Notes: generated by a model not told the origin, from the letters alone. A stretch of 64,000 bases of DNA from Enterococcus saigonensis (GCF_011397115.1 NZ_AP022822.1:975001-1039000), one strand, 5' to 3'. Numbered from the stretch's first letter, positions 42,677 to 52,575 are shown. Made by a program: numbers and translations.

Positions 42677-42706
42677 TTGACAAACCTGATGTTAAACCGC
42701 TATGAT
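42677..42706 (+). promoter_or_regulatory. Promoter of the glycine T-box operon
   Basis: TTGACA (42677-42682) and TATGAT (42701-42706) are 18 bases apart, directly upstream of the T-box leader. Confidence 0.75.
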
Positions 42707-42720
42707 AAAAAAAGATTGAT

Positions 42721-42913
42721 ACGTTGAACAAGACGATAAATGAGTAGCTGAACAGCGATTGTGGGAAAGTGTAAGCCACAAACAGATACTTATTTGGGGG
42801 CAACTTGGGAGTATCCAGTTGAATATTTTAAAGCTGCCGAGTAATCGGAAGCAGGGTGGAACCGCGAAGAATTCGTCCCTGCATAGATGTAAATCTATGC
42901 AGGGCTTTTTATT
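42721..42913 (+). promoter_or_regulatory. Glycine T-box riboswitch
   Basis: The T-box sequence AGGGTGGAACCGCG is at 42853-42866. Stem I can be read: CAAG (42729-42732) pairs with CTTG (42804-42807), and AAATGAGTA (42738-42746) pairs with TACTTATTT (42787-42795). The loop between holds GGGGGCAA, with specifier GGC at 42799-42801 followed by A. GGC is a glycine codon and glyQS lie downstream. The terminator is CCCTGCATAGAT (42877-42888) with ATCTATGCAGGG (42893-42904) and Ts; CCCTGC alternatively pairs with GCAGGG at the T-box, forming the antiterminator. Uncharged tRNA-Gly should switch the operon on. Confidence 0.93.
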
Positions 42914-43004
42914 TTTCATGAGGGTGAAACTTGAAAAAAGTTAAAAATTGATGCTTATGATTTTGTAAATGAGTAATCTGAAAATTTAGTCTTAAGGAGG
43001 GAAA

Positions 43005-43247
43005 ATGATGCCATTTGATATGGAAATTAATGCTAATGAATTTAAAGAAAAAAAATTGAAAGTTTTAGCTAGTGTACCATTAAAAGTCATTGTGAAAGAT
43101 GAAACTGGGAAGCTTGTCAAAGAATTTGATACCCAGCCAAGCCAAATGCTATATGACCTAGCGTTTTTAACTGCAGAAATGGTAGTGGAAGTACATTTAA
43201 TTCCCGGTAATCCAGTTGAATTTTATCCTGTAGTAAATGCAATTTAA
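43005..43247 (+). CDS. Unknown 80-residue protein, first gene of the glycine T-box operon
   Basis: I do not recognise this protein. It has 80 residues, no signal peptide or membrane helix, and a mixed alpha/beta pattern: a possible strand KVLASVPLKVIVKD, then the helix MLYDLAFLTAEMVVEVHLI. It is acidic overall. The ribosome binding site AAGGAGGG (42993-43000) is excellent, so translation is likely; an ATG three bases later is an alternative start. It lies between the T-box terminator and glyQ, so its expression should depend on the charging state of tRNA-Gly. That context may hint at a role in glycine metabolism or translation, but nothing in the sequence proves it. Confidence 0.7.
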   Translation: MMPFDMEINANEFKEKKLKVLASVPLKVIVKDETGKLVKEFDTQPSQMLYDLAFLTAEMVVEVHLIPGNPVEFYPVVNAI

Positions 43248-43285
43248 GTAATTAAATGGATTTAAAAATAGTAGGAGGAAACAAA

Positions 43286-44200
43286 ATGAGTAATAAAATG
43301 ACTGTGCAAAATATTATTTTGACACTGCAACAATTTTGGTCTGGTAATGGTTGTATGCTAATGCAAGCTTATGATACCGAAAAAGGAGCGGGGACTATGA
43401 GCCCATATACTTTTTTGCGAGCGATTGGGCCAGAACCTTGGAATGCAGCGTATGTAGAACCTTCGCGACGCCCTGCTGATGGACGTTATGGAGAAAACCC
43501 GAATCGTTTATACCAACACCATCAATTTCAAGTTGTAATGAAACCATCTCCAGAAAATATTCAAGAGCTTTATTTAGAAAGTTTAAAATTATTAGGGATT
43601 GATCCTTTAGAACATGATATTCGGTTTGTCGAAGACAATTGGGAAAATCCTTCTATGGGTTGTGCGGGACTTGGTTGGGAAGTTTGGCTAGATGGAATGG
43701 AAATTACCCAATTTACGTATTTCCAACAAGTAGGTGGTTTACCATGTAAACCCGTTACTTCAGAAATCACTTATGGTTTAGAACGCTTAGCTTCTTATAT
43801 ACAAGAGGTTGAAAGTGTTTATGACTTAGAGTGGGCAGACGGTGTCAAATACGGTGAAATTTTCCGCCAACCTGAATATGAACATTCTAAATATTCATTT
43901 GAAGTAAGTGATCAAGCGTTATTATTGGGTAATTTTGATCGTTTTGAAACTGAAGCAAAACGTTGCATTGACCAAGATTTGGTCCATCCAGCTTACGATT
44001 ATATTTTAAAATGTAGTCATACCTTTAACCTTTTAGATGCCAGAGGGGCGGTCTCTGTAACAGAACGAGCTGGTTATTTGGCTCGTATTCGTAATATGGC
44101 TAGAGCCGTTGCCAAAATTTTCGTAGCTGAACGCGCAAAATTGGGGTATCCATTACTCGCTCCAGAAGAAGCAGAAAAATTGTTAAAGGAGGAAAACTAA
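43286..44200 (+). CDS. glyQ: Glycyl-tRNA synthetase alpha subunit
   Basis: Catalytic subunit of the alpha2beta2 glycyl-tRNA synthetase. Segments [39 protein letters not shown] and [26 protein letters not shown] are characteristic of GlyQ. I chose ATG at 43286 (AGGAGGA upstream), giving 304 residues. It sits 38 bases after the unknown gene and one base before glyS, all under the T-box. Confidence 0.96.
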   Translation: MSNKMTVQNIILTLQQFWSGNGCMLMQAYDTEKGAGTMSPYTFLRAIGPEPWNAAYVEPSRRPADGRYGENPNRLYQHHQFQVVMKPSPENIQELYLESLKLLGIDPLEHDIRFVEDNWENPSMGCAGLGWEVWLDGMEITQFTYFQQVGGLPCKPVTSEITYGLERLASYIQEVESVYDLEWADGVKYGEIFRQPEYEHSKYSFEVSDQALLLGNFDRFETEAKRCIDQDLVHPAYDYILKCSHTFNLLDARGAVSVTERAGYLARIRNMARAVAKIFVAERAKLGYPLLAPEEAEKLLKEEN

Positions 44201-44201
44201 G

Positions 44202-46277
44202 ATGGCAAAAGATTTATTACTGGAGATTGGTTTAGAAGAAATGCCCGCTCATGTGGTGACACCAAGTATGAAACAACTAGAACAAAAAGTTAGTGAATTT
44301 TTGGCCAATGAAAAATTAGCTTTTTCTTCTATTAAGTCTTTTAGTACACCACGGCGCCTAGCTGTTCTTGTTCGTGAAGTGGCAGAAAAACAAGCCGATA
44401 CAGAAGAGGAAGTAAAAGGACCAGCGAAAAAAATTGCTTTGGATAGTGAAGGAAACTGGTCAAAAGCCGCCGAAGGCTTTGTACGAGGACAAGGCGTGAC
44501 AACTGACGCAATTACATTTAGAGAATTAAAGGGTGTGGAATATGTTTATGTAACAAAATATTCCAAAGGAAAACCTGCAATTGAAGTGTTAACAGGTCTA
44601 AAAGATGTAATCACCAGCTTAAACTTTCCTGTAACCATGCATTGGAATAAATATGATTTTGAATATATTCGTCCCATTCACTGGATTGTGGCGTTACTAG
44701 GCGAAGAGGTTGTACCATTTTCAATTTTAGATGTTAAAACTGGAAATACAACAAGAGGCCATCGTTTCTTGGGAGATGATACAACTATTGATAATGCAGA
44801 TGCATATGAAGAAAAATTAGCTGAACAATTCGTAATTGCAGATCCTTTAAAACGAAAAGCCTTGATTGTAAAACAAATTAATGAAATTGCAACAAAAAAT
44901 GATTGGCAAGTAGCTTTAGATGAAGACTTATTAGAAGAAGTAAATAATTTAGTAGAATACCCAACCGCTTTTGTGGGGAATTTTGCTGATCGTTTTTTAT
45001 CTGTGCCAGAAGAAGTTTTGGTAACCTCAATGAAAGAACATCAACGTTATTTTGATATTCGTAATCAAGCTGGCTTGCTGTTACCACATTTCATTTCTGC
45101 CCGCAACGGAAATGCCGTTAAATTGGATAATGTAGTTAAAGGAAATGAAAAAGTCTTGACTGCTCGTTTGGAAGATGCAGAATTTTTCTACAAAGAAGAT
45201 CAAAAATTAACGATTGATGCATGTGTGGAAAAATTAAAAAATGTAACATTTCACGAAAAAATCGGCAGTATTTACGAAAAACTGCAACGAGTAGTAGAAA
45301 TTGCTAAGATTGTTGGGACAACAGTTGGTTTGTCTGGTGATCAATTGGTAGATTTGACTCGCGCAGCAGAAATTTATAAATTCGACTTAGTAACCAATAT
45401 GGTCGGGGAATTTCCGGAATTACAAGGTGTAATGGGGGAAAAATATGCTTTATTACAAGGGGAAAAACCTGTCGTAGCAAAAGCGATTCGTGAACATTAT
45501 ATGCCAATTTCAAGTGAAGGGAAATTACCCGAATCTGAAATTGGGGCGGTTTTAGCTATTGCAGATAAATTGGATAGTTTGTTATCTTTCTTTGCAGTGG
45601 GGATGATTCCAAGTGGCTCAAACGACCCATATGCTTTACGGCGCCAAACATATGGTATTGTACGCATTATTGAAAATAATCAGTGGGCCTTCCCGTTAGT
45701 AGAATTGCAAGAAAAAATTAGCCAAGCAATCAATTTGGATGAAAAGCGCTATGGTATAAAATTGGCAGGTAGCCAAGTAGAAGTTATCGATTTTGTAAAA
45801 GCACGATTGAAACAATTTTTATTGACAAAAAACTTACGTCACGATGTGATTGATGCTGTTATTAACGCGGAACAAAATAACTTAACAGCATTGTTTTCTT
45901 CTGCTAAAATTTTACGGCAACATTTAAATGATCCAGAGTTTAAACCTTCAATGGAGGCTTTAACACGGGTGATTAACTTGGCTAAAAAAGCTGAAATAGA
46001 AGAGTCAAATGTTAAACCGGATCTCTTTGAAAATGAGGCGGAAAAAGTGTTATTCGAGGCAGTAACAGATTTAGAGAACCGTTTTGTTCGTCAGACGATG
46101 GCTCAAAACTATGATGATTTGACCGCTTTGCGACCTTTAATTGAAAACTATTTTGATCAAACAATGGTTATGGTAGATAATGAAAAAGTTCGACGTAATC
46201 GTTTAACGCAACTAAATAAAATTGCTAAAATGGCATTGGCAGTTGCAAGCTTAGATGCGTTAATTACAAAAAATTAA
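44202..46277 (+). CDS. glyS: Glycyl-tRNA synthetase beta subunit
   Basis: Partner of GlyQ, responsible for tRNA recognition. A 691-residue protein beginning [19 protein letters not shown], with DNA/RNA-binding and HD-like regions ([38 protein letters not shown]) and a C-terminal anticodon-binding-like domain ([28 protein letters not shown]). Its ribosome binding site AAGGAGG lies inside the end of glyQ, indicating coupling. Confidence 0.96.
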   Translation: MAKDLLLEIGLEEMPAHVVTPSMKQLEQKVSEFLANEKLAFSSIKSFSTPRRLAVLVREVAEKQADTEEEVKGPAKKIALDSEGNWSKAAEGFVRGQGVTTDAITFRELKGVEYVYVTKYSKGKPAIEVLTGLKDVITSLNFPVTMHWNKYDFEYIRPIHWIVALLGEEVVPFSILDVKTGNTTRGHRFLGDDTTIDNADAYEEKLAEQFVIADPLKRKALIVKQINEIATKNDWQVALDEDLLEEVNNLVEYPTAFVGNFADRFLSVPEEVLVTSMKEHQRYFDIRNQAGLLLPHFISARNGNAVKLDNVVKGNEKVLTARLEDAEFFYKEDQKLTIDACVEKLKNVTFHEKIGSIYEKLQRVVEIAKIVGTTVGLSGDQLVDLTRAAEIYKFDLVTNMVGEFPELQGVMGEKYALLQGEKPVVAKAIREHYMPISSEGKLPESEIGAVLAIADKLDSLLSFFAVGMIPSGSNDPYALRRQTYGIVRIIENNQWAFPLVELQEKISQAINLDEKRYGIKLAGSQVEVIDFVKARLKQFLLTKNLRHDVIDAVINAEQNNLTALFSSAKILRQHLNDPEFKPSMEALTRVINLAKKAEIEESNVKPDLFENEAEKVLFEAVTDLENRFVRQTMAQNYDDLTALRPLIENYFDQTMVMVDNEKVRRNRLTQLNKIAKMALAVASLDALITKN

Positions 46278-46320
46278 TCAAAATTTTTTGTAATAAAAAG
46301 AGCAGGAGCTGAATATAAGC

Positions 46321-46374
46321 AAAAAGGTGACTTGATTTCCAGTATTTAGGAAATCAAGTCACCTTTTTTATTTT
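46321..46374. terminator. Bidirectional terminator between glyS and yidC
   Basis: AAAAGGTGACTTGATTTCC pairs with GGAAATCAAGTCACCTTTT in a long perfect stem around an 8-base loop, with A and T runs on either side. Confidence 0.95.
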
Positions 46375-46412
46375 TTTTTGAAATCAAACAATTTATAGGA
46401 AGATAAAAAAAG

Positions 46413-47357
46413 TTACTTACGTTTTTGTTTGCCAACATTGCGGCCTTGTTTGCCGGCGTTCCGATTTTTATTTTTCTTTGTGTAAGTTTCCACGTTAGTC
46501 TTTGGTTCTGTTGGCGTAACATCTTTTCTTGGTGGTGTTACGACAGTTTTCGGTGGATTTTTTTTCATTTCAGCTTGAACTTGCGCTTTAATTCTTGGCT
46601 TCATAATCACATTTGTGATAAAGGTTTGTAGACAGCTGATTAGACCGCCGACTACCCAATACAGAGTTACACCAGCTGGTGCGCTCATGGACATGAAAAC
46701 AATCATCAAAGGAGAAACAATCAGCATCGAACGCATTGTTTTCTTTTGTTCTTCTGGGACACCGATTTGGGAGATGAAACCTTGAATCAAATAAAATAAA
46801 CCAGCGATAACAACAAGAACAATACTAGGATCGCCCAAGTTAATGCCCATAAAAGTTGCGCTTTTTATACCAGGAGTAAATCGGGCTGTATAATACAAAG
46901 CAGAGAAAATCGGCATTTGTATTAGTAATGGTAAGCAACCCATTCCACCAAACATGCTGACGTTATTCTCTTTATAAACAGCTTGCATTTCTTTTTGAGC
47001 TTGCATTTGTTCTTCTGGTGATGTTGCTGCTTTTAATTTAGCTTGTGCTTGATCGATTTGTGGCTTTAGAAATTGCATTTTTTCAGATTGCACCATCGTT
47101 TGTTTTGATTGGTGAATCCCTAAAGGCAATAAGATAATTCTAACAATAATCGTTACCATAATAATGGCTAAACCGTATCCCCAGTTGAAATCTTTTGCTA
47201 AATATTGCAAAAATCCGCCTAGTGGTTCTACTAAAATACGATAAATCATACCATCTTTATCTGGGTTACCATTTTTATCAACAGAAACACAGCCGGAAAG
47301 GGTAATCATAATTCCAATCAGACCTGATGCCAATAGCCAATTTTTAAATTTTGTCAT
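46413..47357 (-). CDS. yidC: Membrane protein insertase YidC, lipoprotein type
   Basis: Inserts membrane proteins alone or with SecYEG. The N-terminal signal ends in lipobox LSGC (Cys22), so it is probably a lipoprotein, as in Gram-positive YidC/SpoIIIJ. Five membrane helices follow (first near residues 60-80). The second cytosolic loop is a coiled coil (about 85-125) and the positively charged groove residue is in IVRIILLPLG. The tail is very basic (KKNKNRNAGKQGRN), consistent with ribosome contact. 314 residues. A second copy elsewhere would be normal in these bacteria. Confidence 0.94.
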   Translation of the reverse strand: MTKFKNWLLASGLIGIMITLSGCVSVDKNGNPDKDGMIYRILVEPLGGFLQYLAKDFNWGYGLAIIMVTIIVRIILLPLGIHQSKQTMVQSEKMQFLKPQIDQAQAKLKAATSPEEQMQAQKEMQAVYKENNVSMFGGMGCLPLLIQMPIFSALYYTARFTPGIKSATFMGINLGDPSIVLVVIAGLFYLIQGFISQIGVPEEQKKTMRSMLIVSPLMIVFMSMSAPAGVTLYWVVGGLISCLQTFITNVIMKPRIKAQVQAEMKKNPPKTVVTPPRKDVTPTEPKTNVETYTKKNKNRNAGKQGRNVGKQKRK

Positions 47358-47489
47358 TTGCTTCGTCCTTTACTTTGTAAATTTACACAAAAGTAATCAT
47401 ACTAGAAAAAAAGGCAACTGTAAACGTGCTTCACAAAATATTCAAGAATACCATTATGATTTAGAAAAAGACTGATTTGACTTTGTTAT

Positions 47490-47511
47490 CAAAAAAAGCG
47501 GTTAAGCCGCT
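47490..47511 (-). terminator. Rho-independent terminator overlapping the acyP stop
   Basis: On the minus strand AGCGG-CTTAA-CCGCT is followed by seven Ts. The stem includes part of the acyP stop codon. Confidence 0.8.
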
Positions 47512-47791
47512 AATAACCAAAAGTCACTTCAAATGTGTCCCGCTCTTTAATCATTGGATCATCCGTGACGTCTAAATATGTTACATGACCTGCTGGTGAC
47601 GGCGAGGCTTTCACACCTTGGATAAATTTTTCCATTGCCTCTTCTGTACCATTGGCTTCAATTCCAACTGATCCATCGGCTTCATTCCAAACGGCACCAT
47701 GTATTTCTAATTGATCTGCTAACATTTTAGTCGTATAACGAAAGCCAACCCCTTGTACTCGGCCTTGTACATTCATTCTTACTTTTCGCAT
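47510..47791 (-). CDS. acyP: Acylphosphatase
   Basis: Small cytosolic enzyme hydrolysing acyl phosphates. The active-site loop GRVQGVGFRY with the catalytic Arg is at residues 10-19, and the second signature is NEADGSVGIEANG with the catalytic Asn. 93 residues from ATG 47791, with GAGGTG 6 bases upstream; the GTG at 47800 lies within that site. Divergent from the rRNA methyltransferase, its usual neighbour in lactic acid bacteria. Confidence 0.94.
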   Translation of the reverse strand: MRKVRMNVQGRVQGVGFRYTTKMLADQLEIHGAVWNEADGSVGIEANGTEEAMEKFIQGVKASPSPAGHVTYLDVTDDPMIKERDTFEVTFGY

Positions 47792-47889
47792 CACAATCAC
47801 CTCTTTTTTATCTTAATTTAATGATAGCTTTTTTATGGACATCTCACAAGCTTTCTGCTGAAAATGATATAATAAGGTGAGGTGAAACC

Positions 47890-48648
47890 ATGAAAGAAAT
47901 TCAATCGAATAAAAATCCGCTAATTAAAACGTTAAAAAAACTCCATCAAAAAAAATACCGTGATCAGCAAAATCAATACTTGTTAGAAGGTTTCCATTTA
48001 GTTGAAGAAGCCCATAAAAGTGGCGCTGAAATTCAAATTATTTTGGTAAGTGAAAGAGGTCAAAAAGAATGGGGAAATTTTTTGACAGATTACGAGTCAA
48101 TCTGCTATTTGGTGAGTGAATCAATTTTGAAAGAACTTTCAGATCAACCTACTCCTCAAGGGATTATTGCAGTTGTTGCCAAAGACAAAAGACAGCAGCA
48201 ATTAAAAAAAGGTGCTTGGATTTTATTAGACCGAGTGCAAGATCCAGGGAATGTAGGGACTATTATTCGTACCGCAGATGCAGCAGGATATGATGGCGTA
48301 ATTTTGGGCGATGGAAGTGCAGATATATACAGCACTAAAGTTTTACGTAGCATGCAAGGAAGTAATTTCCACCTCCCAGTTATCACAATGAATTTGGTTG
48401 TAGCAATTCATGAATTAAAAAAAATGGCTGTGCCTATTTATGGAACTGAACTAAATAAAGCTGCAAAACAATTTGATAAAGTTCCCAAAACAAATGCAGC
48501 AATTTTAGTTGGGAATGAAGGACAAGGAGTGTCAAAAGAATTATTAGCGCTAACGGATCAAAATCTTTATATACCTATTTTCGGACAAGCGGAGTCACTA
48601 AACGTCGGAGTTGCAGCTGGTATTTTATTATATTACTTTAAGGTATAG
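47890..48648 (+). CDS. SpoU/TrmH-family RNA methyltransferase
   Basis: SAM-dependent 2'-O-ribose methyltransferase of the SPOUT class, probably acting on 23S rRNA. The N-terminal substrate-binding domain (residues 1-95, starting SNKNPLIKTLKKLHQKKYR) resembles an L30-like RNA-binding fold. The knot domain carries LLDRVQDPGNVGTIIRTADAAG, LVGNEGQGVS and ESLNVGVAAGILLY, the three TrmH motifs. 252 residues. The exact methylated base cannot be read from sequence. Confidence 0.93.
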   Translation: MKEIQSNKNPLIKTLKKLHQKKYRDQQNQYLLEGFHLVEEAHKSGAEIQIILVSERGQKEWGNFLTDYESICYLVSESILKELSDQPTPQGIIAVVAKDKRQQQLKKGAWILLDRVQDPGNVGTIIRTADAAGYDGVILGDGSADIYSTKVLRSMQGSNFHLPVITMNLVVAIHELKKMAVPIYGTELNKAAKQFDKVPKTNAAILVGNEGQGVSKELLALTDQNLYIPIFGQAESLNVGVAAGILLYYFKV

Positions 48649-48764
48649 TGAGTAAAAAAATTTAAAGAACTGTTAAGCTCGCATTTACTTTCTTTAAATG
48701 TTTAAAAAAGGTGCTATACTTACAATTGTACGAAAAAGATAAGCTAAAGGTGGCTATTTAATCA

Positions 48765-49268
48765 ATGACTGAAAACTGGCGTAAAGATTCCGAATACATG
48801 TCTTATGTAGCAGATTTACTGGCAACACCTGAAGTACAAAAGTTGAGCCAATACAAACAACACGTTAATTCGACACGTTTAGAACATTCAATAAGTGTTT
48901 CTTATTACAGTTATAAATTAGCAAAAAAATGGGGCGGCAATGCCAAAGCAACAGCTCGAGCAGGTCTTTTACATGATTTGTTTTACTATGATTGGCGTAC
49001 GACAAAGTTTGATGAAGGCTCACATGCCTATATGCATCCTAGAATTGCCGTCAAAAATGCAGAAAAAATCACAAAATTATCACCATTAGAAAAAGATATT
49101 ATTTTAAAACATATGTGGGGAGCAACAATTGCACCACCTAAGTACAAAGAAAGTTATATCGTAACCATGGTAGATAAATATTGTGCAATTAAAGAAGCGT
49201 CTGAACCGATGACAAAATCTATGCGAAGTCGTTTTAATCATTTGTTTGGACATAAACCTTCAATTTAA
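48765..49268 (+). CDS. HD-domain phosphohydrolase
   Basis: A 167-residue metal-dependent phosphohydrolase with the HD pattern: RLEHSISVSYYSYKLAKKWG (first His), then ARAGLLHDLFYYDW (His-Asp) and a later DKYCAIKE with Asp. Such small HD proteins usually act on nucleotides; the substrate is unknown. It is transcribed alone between the methyltransferase and a strong terminator. TATACT (48715-48720) may be its -10, but no good -35 was found. The start lacks a strong ribosome binding site (AAAGGTGGC is close). Confidence 0.87.
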   Translation: MTENWRKDSEYMSYVADLLATPEVQKLSQYKQHVNSTRLEHSISVSYYSYKLAKKWGGNAKATARAGLLHDLFYYDWRTTKFDEGSHAYMHPRIAVKNAEKITKLSPLEKDIILKHMWGATIAPPKYKESYIVTMVDKYCAIKEASEPMTKSMRSRFNHLFGHKPSI

Positions 49269-49305
49269 AAAAAGAACGTTCAGTTTCTGAACGTTCTTTT
49301 TTTGT
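49269..49305. terminator. Terminator between the HD gene and the YdcF-like gene
   Basis: AAAGAACGTTCAG pairs perfectly with CTGAACGTTCTTT around three Ts, with A and T runs on either side. It serves both convergent genes. Confidence 0.95.
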
Positions 49306-49329
49306 ATCAGATCTATTTTTGCGGTTTCG

Positions 49330-50532
49330 TTAGACAATAAAAAACGACATAACTGATAAGAAAACAAACAAAGCTAAAATTAGTATAGAAACCAACAAAT
49401 GTCTTTTTTTGTGTAAGGCGACAATTGCGATGTATTCTCGTAAAAAGGCGTTTGGTAAGTAATAAAGTGCTGTTTTTGCTCCTATTCCATCAGCTCTTAA
49501 ACCAGCTTTTCGAGCATAAATTCCTGCTCGAAAAATATGGTAATTGTTTGATGTGAAAATAACCTTATAAGGCATTGGCTGAAGTTGGTCCATGATTCTT
49601 TTTGAAAATCGCATGTTTTCTAACGTAGTGGTAGATTGATCTTCAATTAGTAAATCAGCTGCAGCTACTCCTTTTGCTTTAGCATATTCTGCCATAGCGG
49701 CACCTTCTGGTAATTTTTCATCATGACCTTGACCGCCAGACATTAAAATTTTTGCATGTTTACCAGCAACTTTTATCTGATGGTGATAAAAGTTAATTGC
49801 TACATCAATGCGTTTTGCTAAAAGAGGAGAAACAGTGTCACCATTTAAAAGCCCTGCACCTAAAACAATAATATAATCTTGGTTAGGTTTTGGATGGTTA
49901 AATTGATACAAAATTGAAACGCTTAAAAAGTTAAAGAAGACTAGTGCAAAATAACCCATGATAACAGGAAGTGCAGCTAAAAGTATGGTTAACCAATCTG
50001 GTAAACGTTGTGCAATAAAATGATCGTAAACTAAAAAGAAGGTTAAAAAAATCGCCAAAAGTAAAGTTAACATATTAGCCAGCGATCGTGATTCTTTTTT
50101 TAAGACAATTAAAGCATTCCAATAAAGAAAAATAATTAAAGAAACAAAACCAAAGACCAAGACGGAAGCTAAAAATAACGCGGCAAGTCCCAATAAGCCA
50201 AAAGCGACAATACTGGAAGTCATACTGACGTTATAAATGAGGTAAAAGCCAAAAACAAAAATTAAAATATTAAACAGTACACCATTTAACAAGCGGGCTT
50301 TATTTTTAAAATAGCTCCATAAAAAAATTGCTAAGTAGGCAAGTGGAAAAATAAAAAAGTAGCCTCCGTTTAATAATTCAATTCCAGCAAAATAGAAAAT
50401 TAAACAGATACAAGTCCAAACAAGGCAAAAAAAGACAATATCGGGGTCTGGTTTTTTCTTGCGCCAAACAATTGTTGCAAATATCCCTCCAACTAAAAAA
50501 ATAGCTAACAAAATTTCTGGTAGAAAATTCAT
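49330..50532 (-). CDS. DUF218 (YdcF/SanA-like) membrane protein
   Basis: A 400-residue protein. The N-terminal half has about seven hydrophobic helices (residues 1-210). The DUF218 domain follows (about 225-370): YIIVLGAGLLNGDTVSPLLAKRID, LMSGGQGHDEKLPEGAAMAEYA, EDQSTTTLENM and FTSNNYHIFRA. One more helix lies at the C terminus. DUF218 proteins with such a membrane part are linked to envelope or vancomycin-sensitivity phenotypes in other bacteria, but the reaction is not established. ATG at 50532. Divergent from the GyrI-like gene. Confidence 0.9.
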   Translation of the reverse strand: MNFLPEILLAIFLVGGIFATIVWRKKKPDPDIVFFCLVWTCICLIFYFAGIELLNGGYFFIFPLAYLAIFLWSYFKNKARLLNGVLFNILIFVFGFYLIYNVSMTSSIVAFGLLGLAALFLASVLVFGFVSLIIFLYWNALIVLKKESRSLANMLTLLLAIFLTFFLVYDHFIAQRLPDWLTILLAALPVIMGYFALVFFNFLSVSILYQFNHPKPNQDYIIVLGAGLLNGDTVSPLLAKRIDVAINFYHHQIKVAGKHAKILMSGGQGHDEKLPEGAAMAEYAKAKGVAAADLLIEDQSTTTLENMRFSKRIMDQLQPMPYKVIFTSNNYHIFRAGIYARKAGLRADGIGAKTALYYLPNAFLREYIAIVALHKKRHLLVSILILALFVFLSVMSFFIV

Positions 50533-50660
50533 ATGTTCAACTCCTTAATCATTTTTAGTATAGCGGATTGTCACAGTTTTGGCTTGTCAAAACGCTATGA
50601 TTTTTTAAAAAAGTTTTTTTCTAGTACAATAAAGACAAAAGAGTGGAAAGAAGGGATGAA

Positions 50661-51146
50661 ATGGAATTAGGTGAGGTAAAACGAATAAGTTTACCTGCTT
50701 TCACTGTTATTGGCAAAGAAGGTAGCGGTTTGGCTGCAGAAGGTTCTTCCTGGGTACCATTGCTATGGGATAGTGTAAATGAACATTTTGAAGAGATTGC
50801 GGCAACTATCCAATTGGAACCTGAAGAAATTCATTTGTGGGGACTGATGAGTGATCAAAGTGAATGGCTTTTGCCTTGGGCTGAAATAGGTCGTTATTTG
50901 GCAGGTATTGCTGTGCCTCAAGATACAAAGGCGCCTCTTAATTGGCAAAAATGGGAAATGCCCGCTTTGGATTTTATGGTAGTAAAAACAAATGAGGACA
51001 ATTTAGCTAATATGACAGAAAAAATGTTGGAAGAAATTTTACCTCAAAATCATGTAACGTTGACAGCGGCAATTCAAGAACATTATCTTCCTGAATTTGG
51101 ACCAGGAGAAGTAGAATTGTATTTCCCAATTTCAGCATTATCCTAG
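50661..51146 (+). CDS. GyrI-like/effector-binding domain protein
   Basis: A 161-residue protein resembling the AraC-type effector-binding (GyrI-like) fold without a DNA-binding domain: strands EVKRISLPAFTVIGKEG, IHLWGLMSD and a final EVELYFPIS, with duplicated alpha/beta halves. Such stand-alone proteins bind or sequester small molecules. I chose ATG at 50661 with AAGGGA upstream; GTG at 50643 is less likely. Low family certainty. Confidence 0.65.
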   Translation: MELGEVKRISLPAFTVIGKEGSGLAAEGSSWVPLLWDSVNEHFEEIAATIQLEPEEIHLWGLMSDQSEWLLPWAEIGRYLAGIAVPQDTKAPLNWQKWEMPALDFMVVKTNEDNLANMTEKMLEEILPQNHVTLTAAIQEHYLPEFGPGEVELYFPISALS

Positions 51147-51200
51147 TAAGGATTAGACTCCTTATAATTTATTTGATTTTTCAATGCTAATTTAAAATTA

Positions 51201-51245
51201 AAAAAAGCAGTGTCAAAAGAGAAACTTTTGTCCTGCTTTTTTTGT
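51201..51245. terminator. Bidirectional terminator between the GyrI-like gene and dacA
   Basis: AAAAAGCAG-GTCAAAAG pairs with CTTTTG-CCTGCTTTTT with small mismatches; A and T runs are on both sides. It ends just after the dacA stop. Confidence 0.85.
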
Positions 51246-51246
51246 A

Positions 51247-52554
51247 TTATGAGAAAACAGATTGAAAGAAATTTTCAATTTTGCGGCCAAAAAGAACAAA
51301 GATATTAGCTTTTTCGACAGCTTTGTCAATAACAATAGCTGATTGAGGGACTACTTCTTTTTCAAGGTAGCCTAAATCATCGCCTTTTAAACTGATAGTG
51401 GCTTGACCAAGTACCTCACCTTTTGCTATAGGAGCTTCTACTGTATTCCCACTAACTTTTTTAGTATCAAATTTTGGTGTAATCGTCAATTCATTTTCAT
51501 TTAAGTCATCTCTGACCCATAAGGTGACGCCATCTTTTAGTGAAATAGATGTTTTTAATTGTTTACCATCAATTACTGCAATAGTTTTTTGTTTTGGTAA
51601 TGGGCTGCCGGCTTTTAAAACTTCTTTTTGCTGCCAATGGTTATAACAATAGTCCATCAATTTTCCTGTTTCAACAAAGCGGGCACTGGGATTATTCTTG
51701 TGGTCAGTAGCGTTTAAAACAACGGTAATGATTCGTTGACCGTCTTTTTCCATTGTGCCTACAAAACATGCACCAGCCAATTCAGTTGTACCAGTTTTAA
51801 GTCCATCTACTCCTTCTTTAGCGTTAATGAAACCAGGTAACATCCAGTTCCAATTGACCATCTCTACAGGAGATTGAGTATTAGCACCAAACATTTGCGT
51901 TGTCGTACTAGACACTTTTAAAATATCGGGATAATCCTTAATTAAATGACTGGCAATTATAGCAACATCCCGTGCTGACAGAAGATTTTCGGCATTTATA
52001 GGAGAAGCTGGATAGCGATTTTCGCCTAAATACTGATTGTTAAGACCAGAAGCATTATAAATTACACCATCTTCAATTCCCCATTTCTTTAACTGCTCGC
52101 GCATTAAATCAACGAATTTAGCTTCTGAACCAGAAATTTTTTCTGCTAAAGCCACTACTGATGCATTGGCAGATTGAATAATAGCAGAGTCAAATAATTC
52201 TTTTACAGTGTATTGATTTTCTTTGTGTAAAGGGACATTGGAAAGATCAGGTGTCACACTTAAGTTAGCAGCATAATTAGAAATCGCAACTTTATCTTCC
52301 CAGTTTAGCTTTCCTGTTTTTATGGCATCTTCAACCAAATAAAGACTAATAATCTTCGTAATGGAGGCAATCCCCATGGGTGTGTCAGCATTTTGATTAT
52401 ACAGTACTTTTCCTGTTTTAAAATCGACTGCAATCGCACCTTTAGCTGCAACGGAAAAATTATTCGTATCCTCAGCTGCTAAAGCATTAGTAGTAAAGCC
52501 AAGAGTAAAACAAAAAAGTAAAAGCGTAAGTAAGATTTGCTGTATTTTTTTCAT
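51247..52554 (-). CDS. dacA: D-alanyl-D-alanine carboxypeptidase (PBP5 type)
   Basis: Trims the terminal D-Ala of the pentapeptide, limiting crosslinking. The signal peptide is residues 1-27 (cut after ALAA). Penicillin-binding motifs are SITK at 64-67, SAN at 128-130 and KTG at 253-255. The PBP5-type C-terminal domain (about 300-400) and an amphipathic anchoring helix at the end (IFVLFGRKIENFFQSVF) are present. 435 residues. Its promoter overlaps a perfect palindrome (see the separate entry). AAAGGAG lies upstream of the ATG. Confidence 0.95.
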   Translation of the reverse strand: MKKIQQILLTLLLFCFTLGFTTNALAAEDTNNFSVAAKGAIAVDFKTGKVLYNQNADTPMGIASITKIISLYLVEDAIKTGKLNWEDKVAISNYAANLSVTPDLSNVPLHKENQYTVKELFDSAIIQSANASVVALAEKISGSEAKFVDLMREQLKKWGIEDGVIYNASGLNNQYLGENRYPASPINAENLLSARDVAIIASHLIKDYPDILKVSSTTTQMFGANTQSPVEMVNWNWMLPGFINAKEGVDGLKTGTTELAGACFVGTMEKDGQRIITVVLNATDHKNNPSARFVETGKLMDYCYNHWQQKEVLKAGSPLPKQKTIAVIDGKQLKTSISLKDGVTLWVRDDLNENELTITPKFDTKKVSGNTVEAPIAKGEVLGQATISLKGDDLGYLEKEVVPQSAIVIDKAVEKANIFVLFGRKIENFFQSVFS

Positions 52555-52575
52555 AGTAGGCTCCTTTAGTTAAAT

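Noticed and set aside
50588..50605. cre site in the gap before the GyrI-like gene
   Set aside because: TCAAAACGCTATGA matches 12 of 14 positions but lacks the conserved G at position 2 and C at position 13, and no carbon gene is adjacent.
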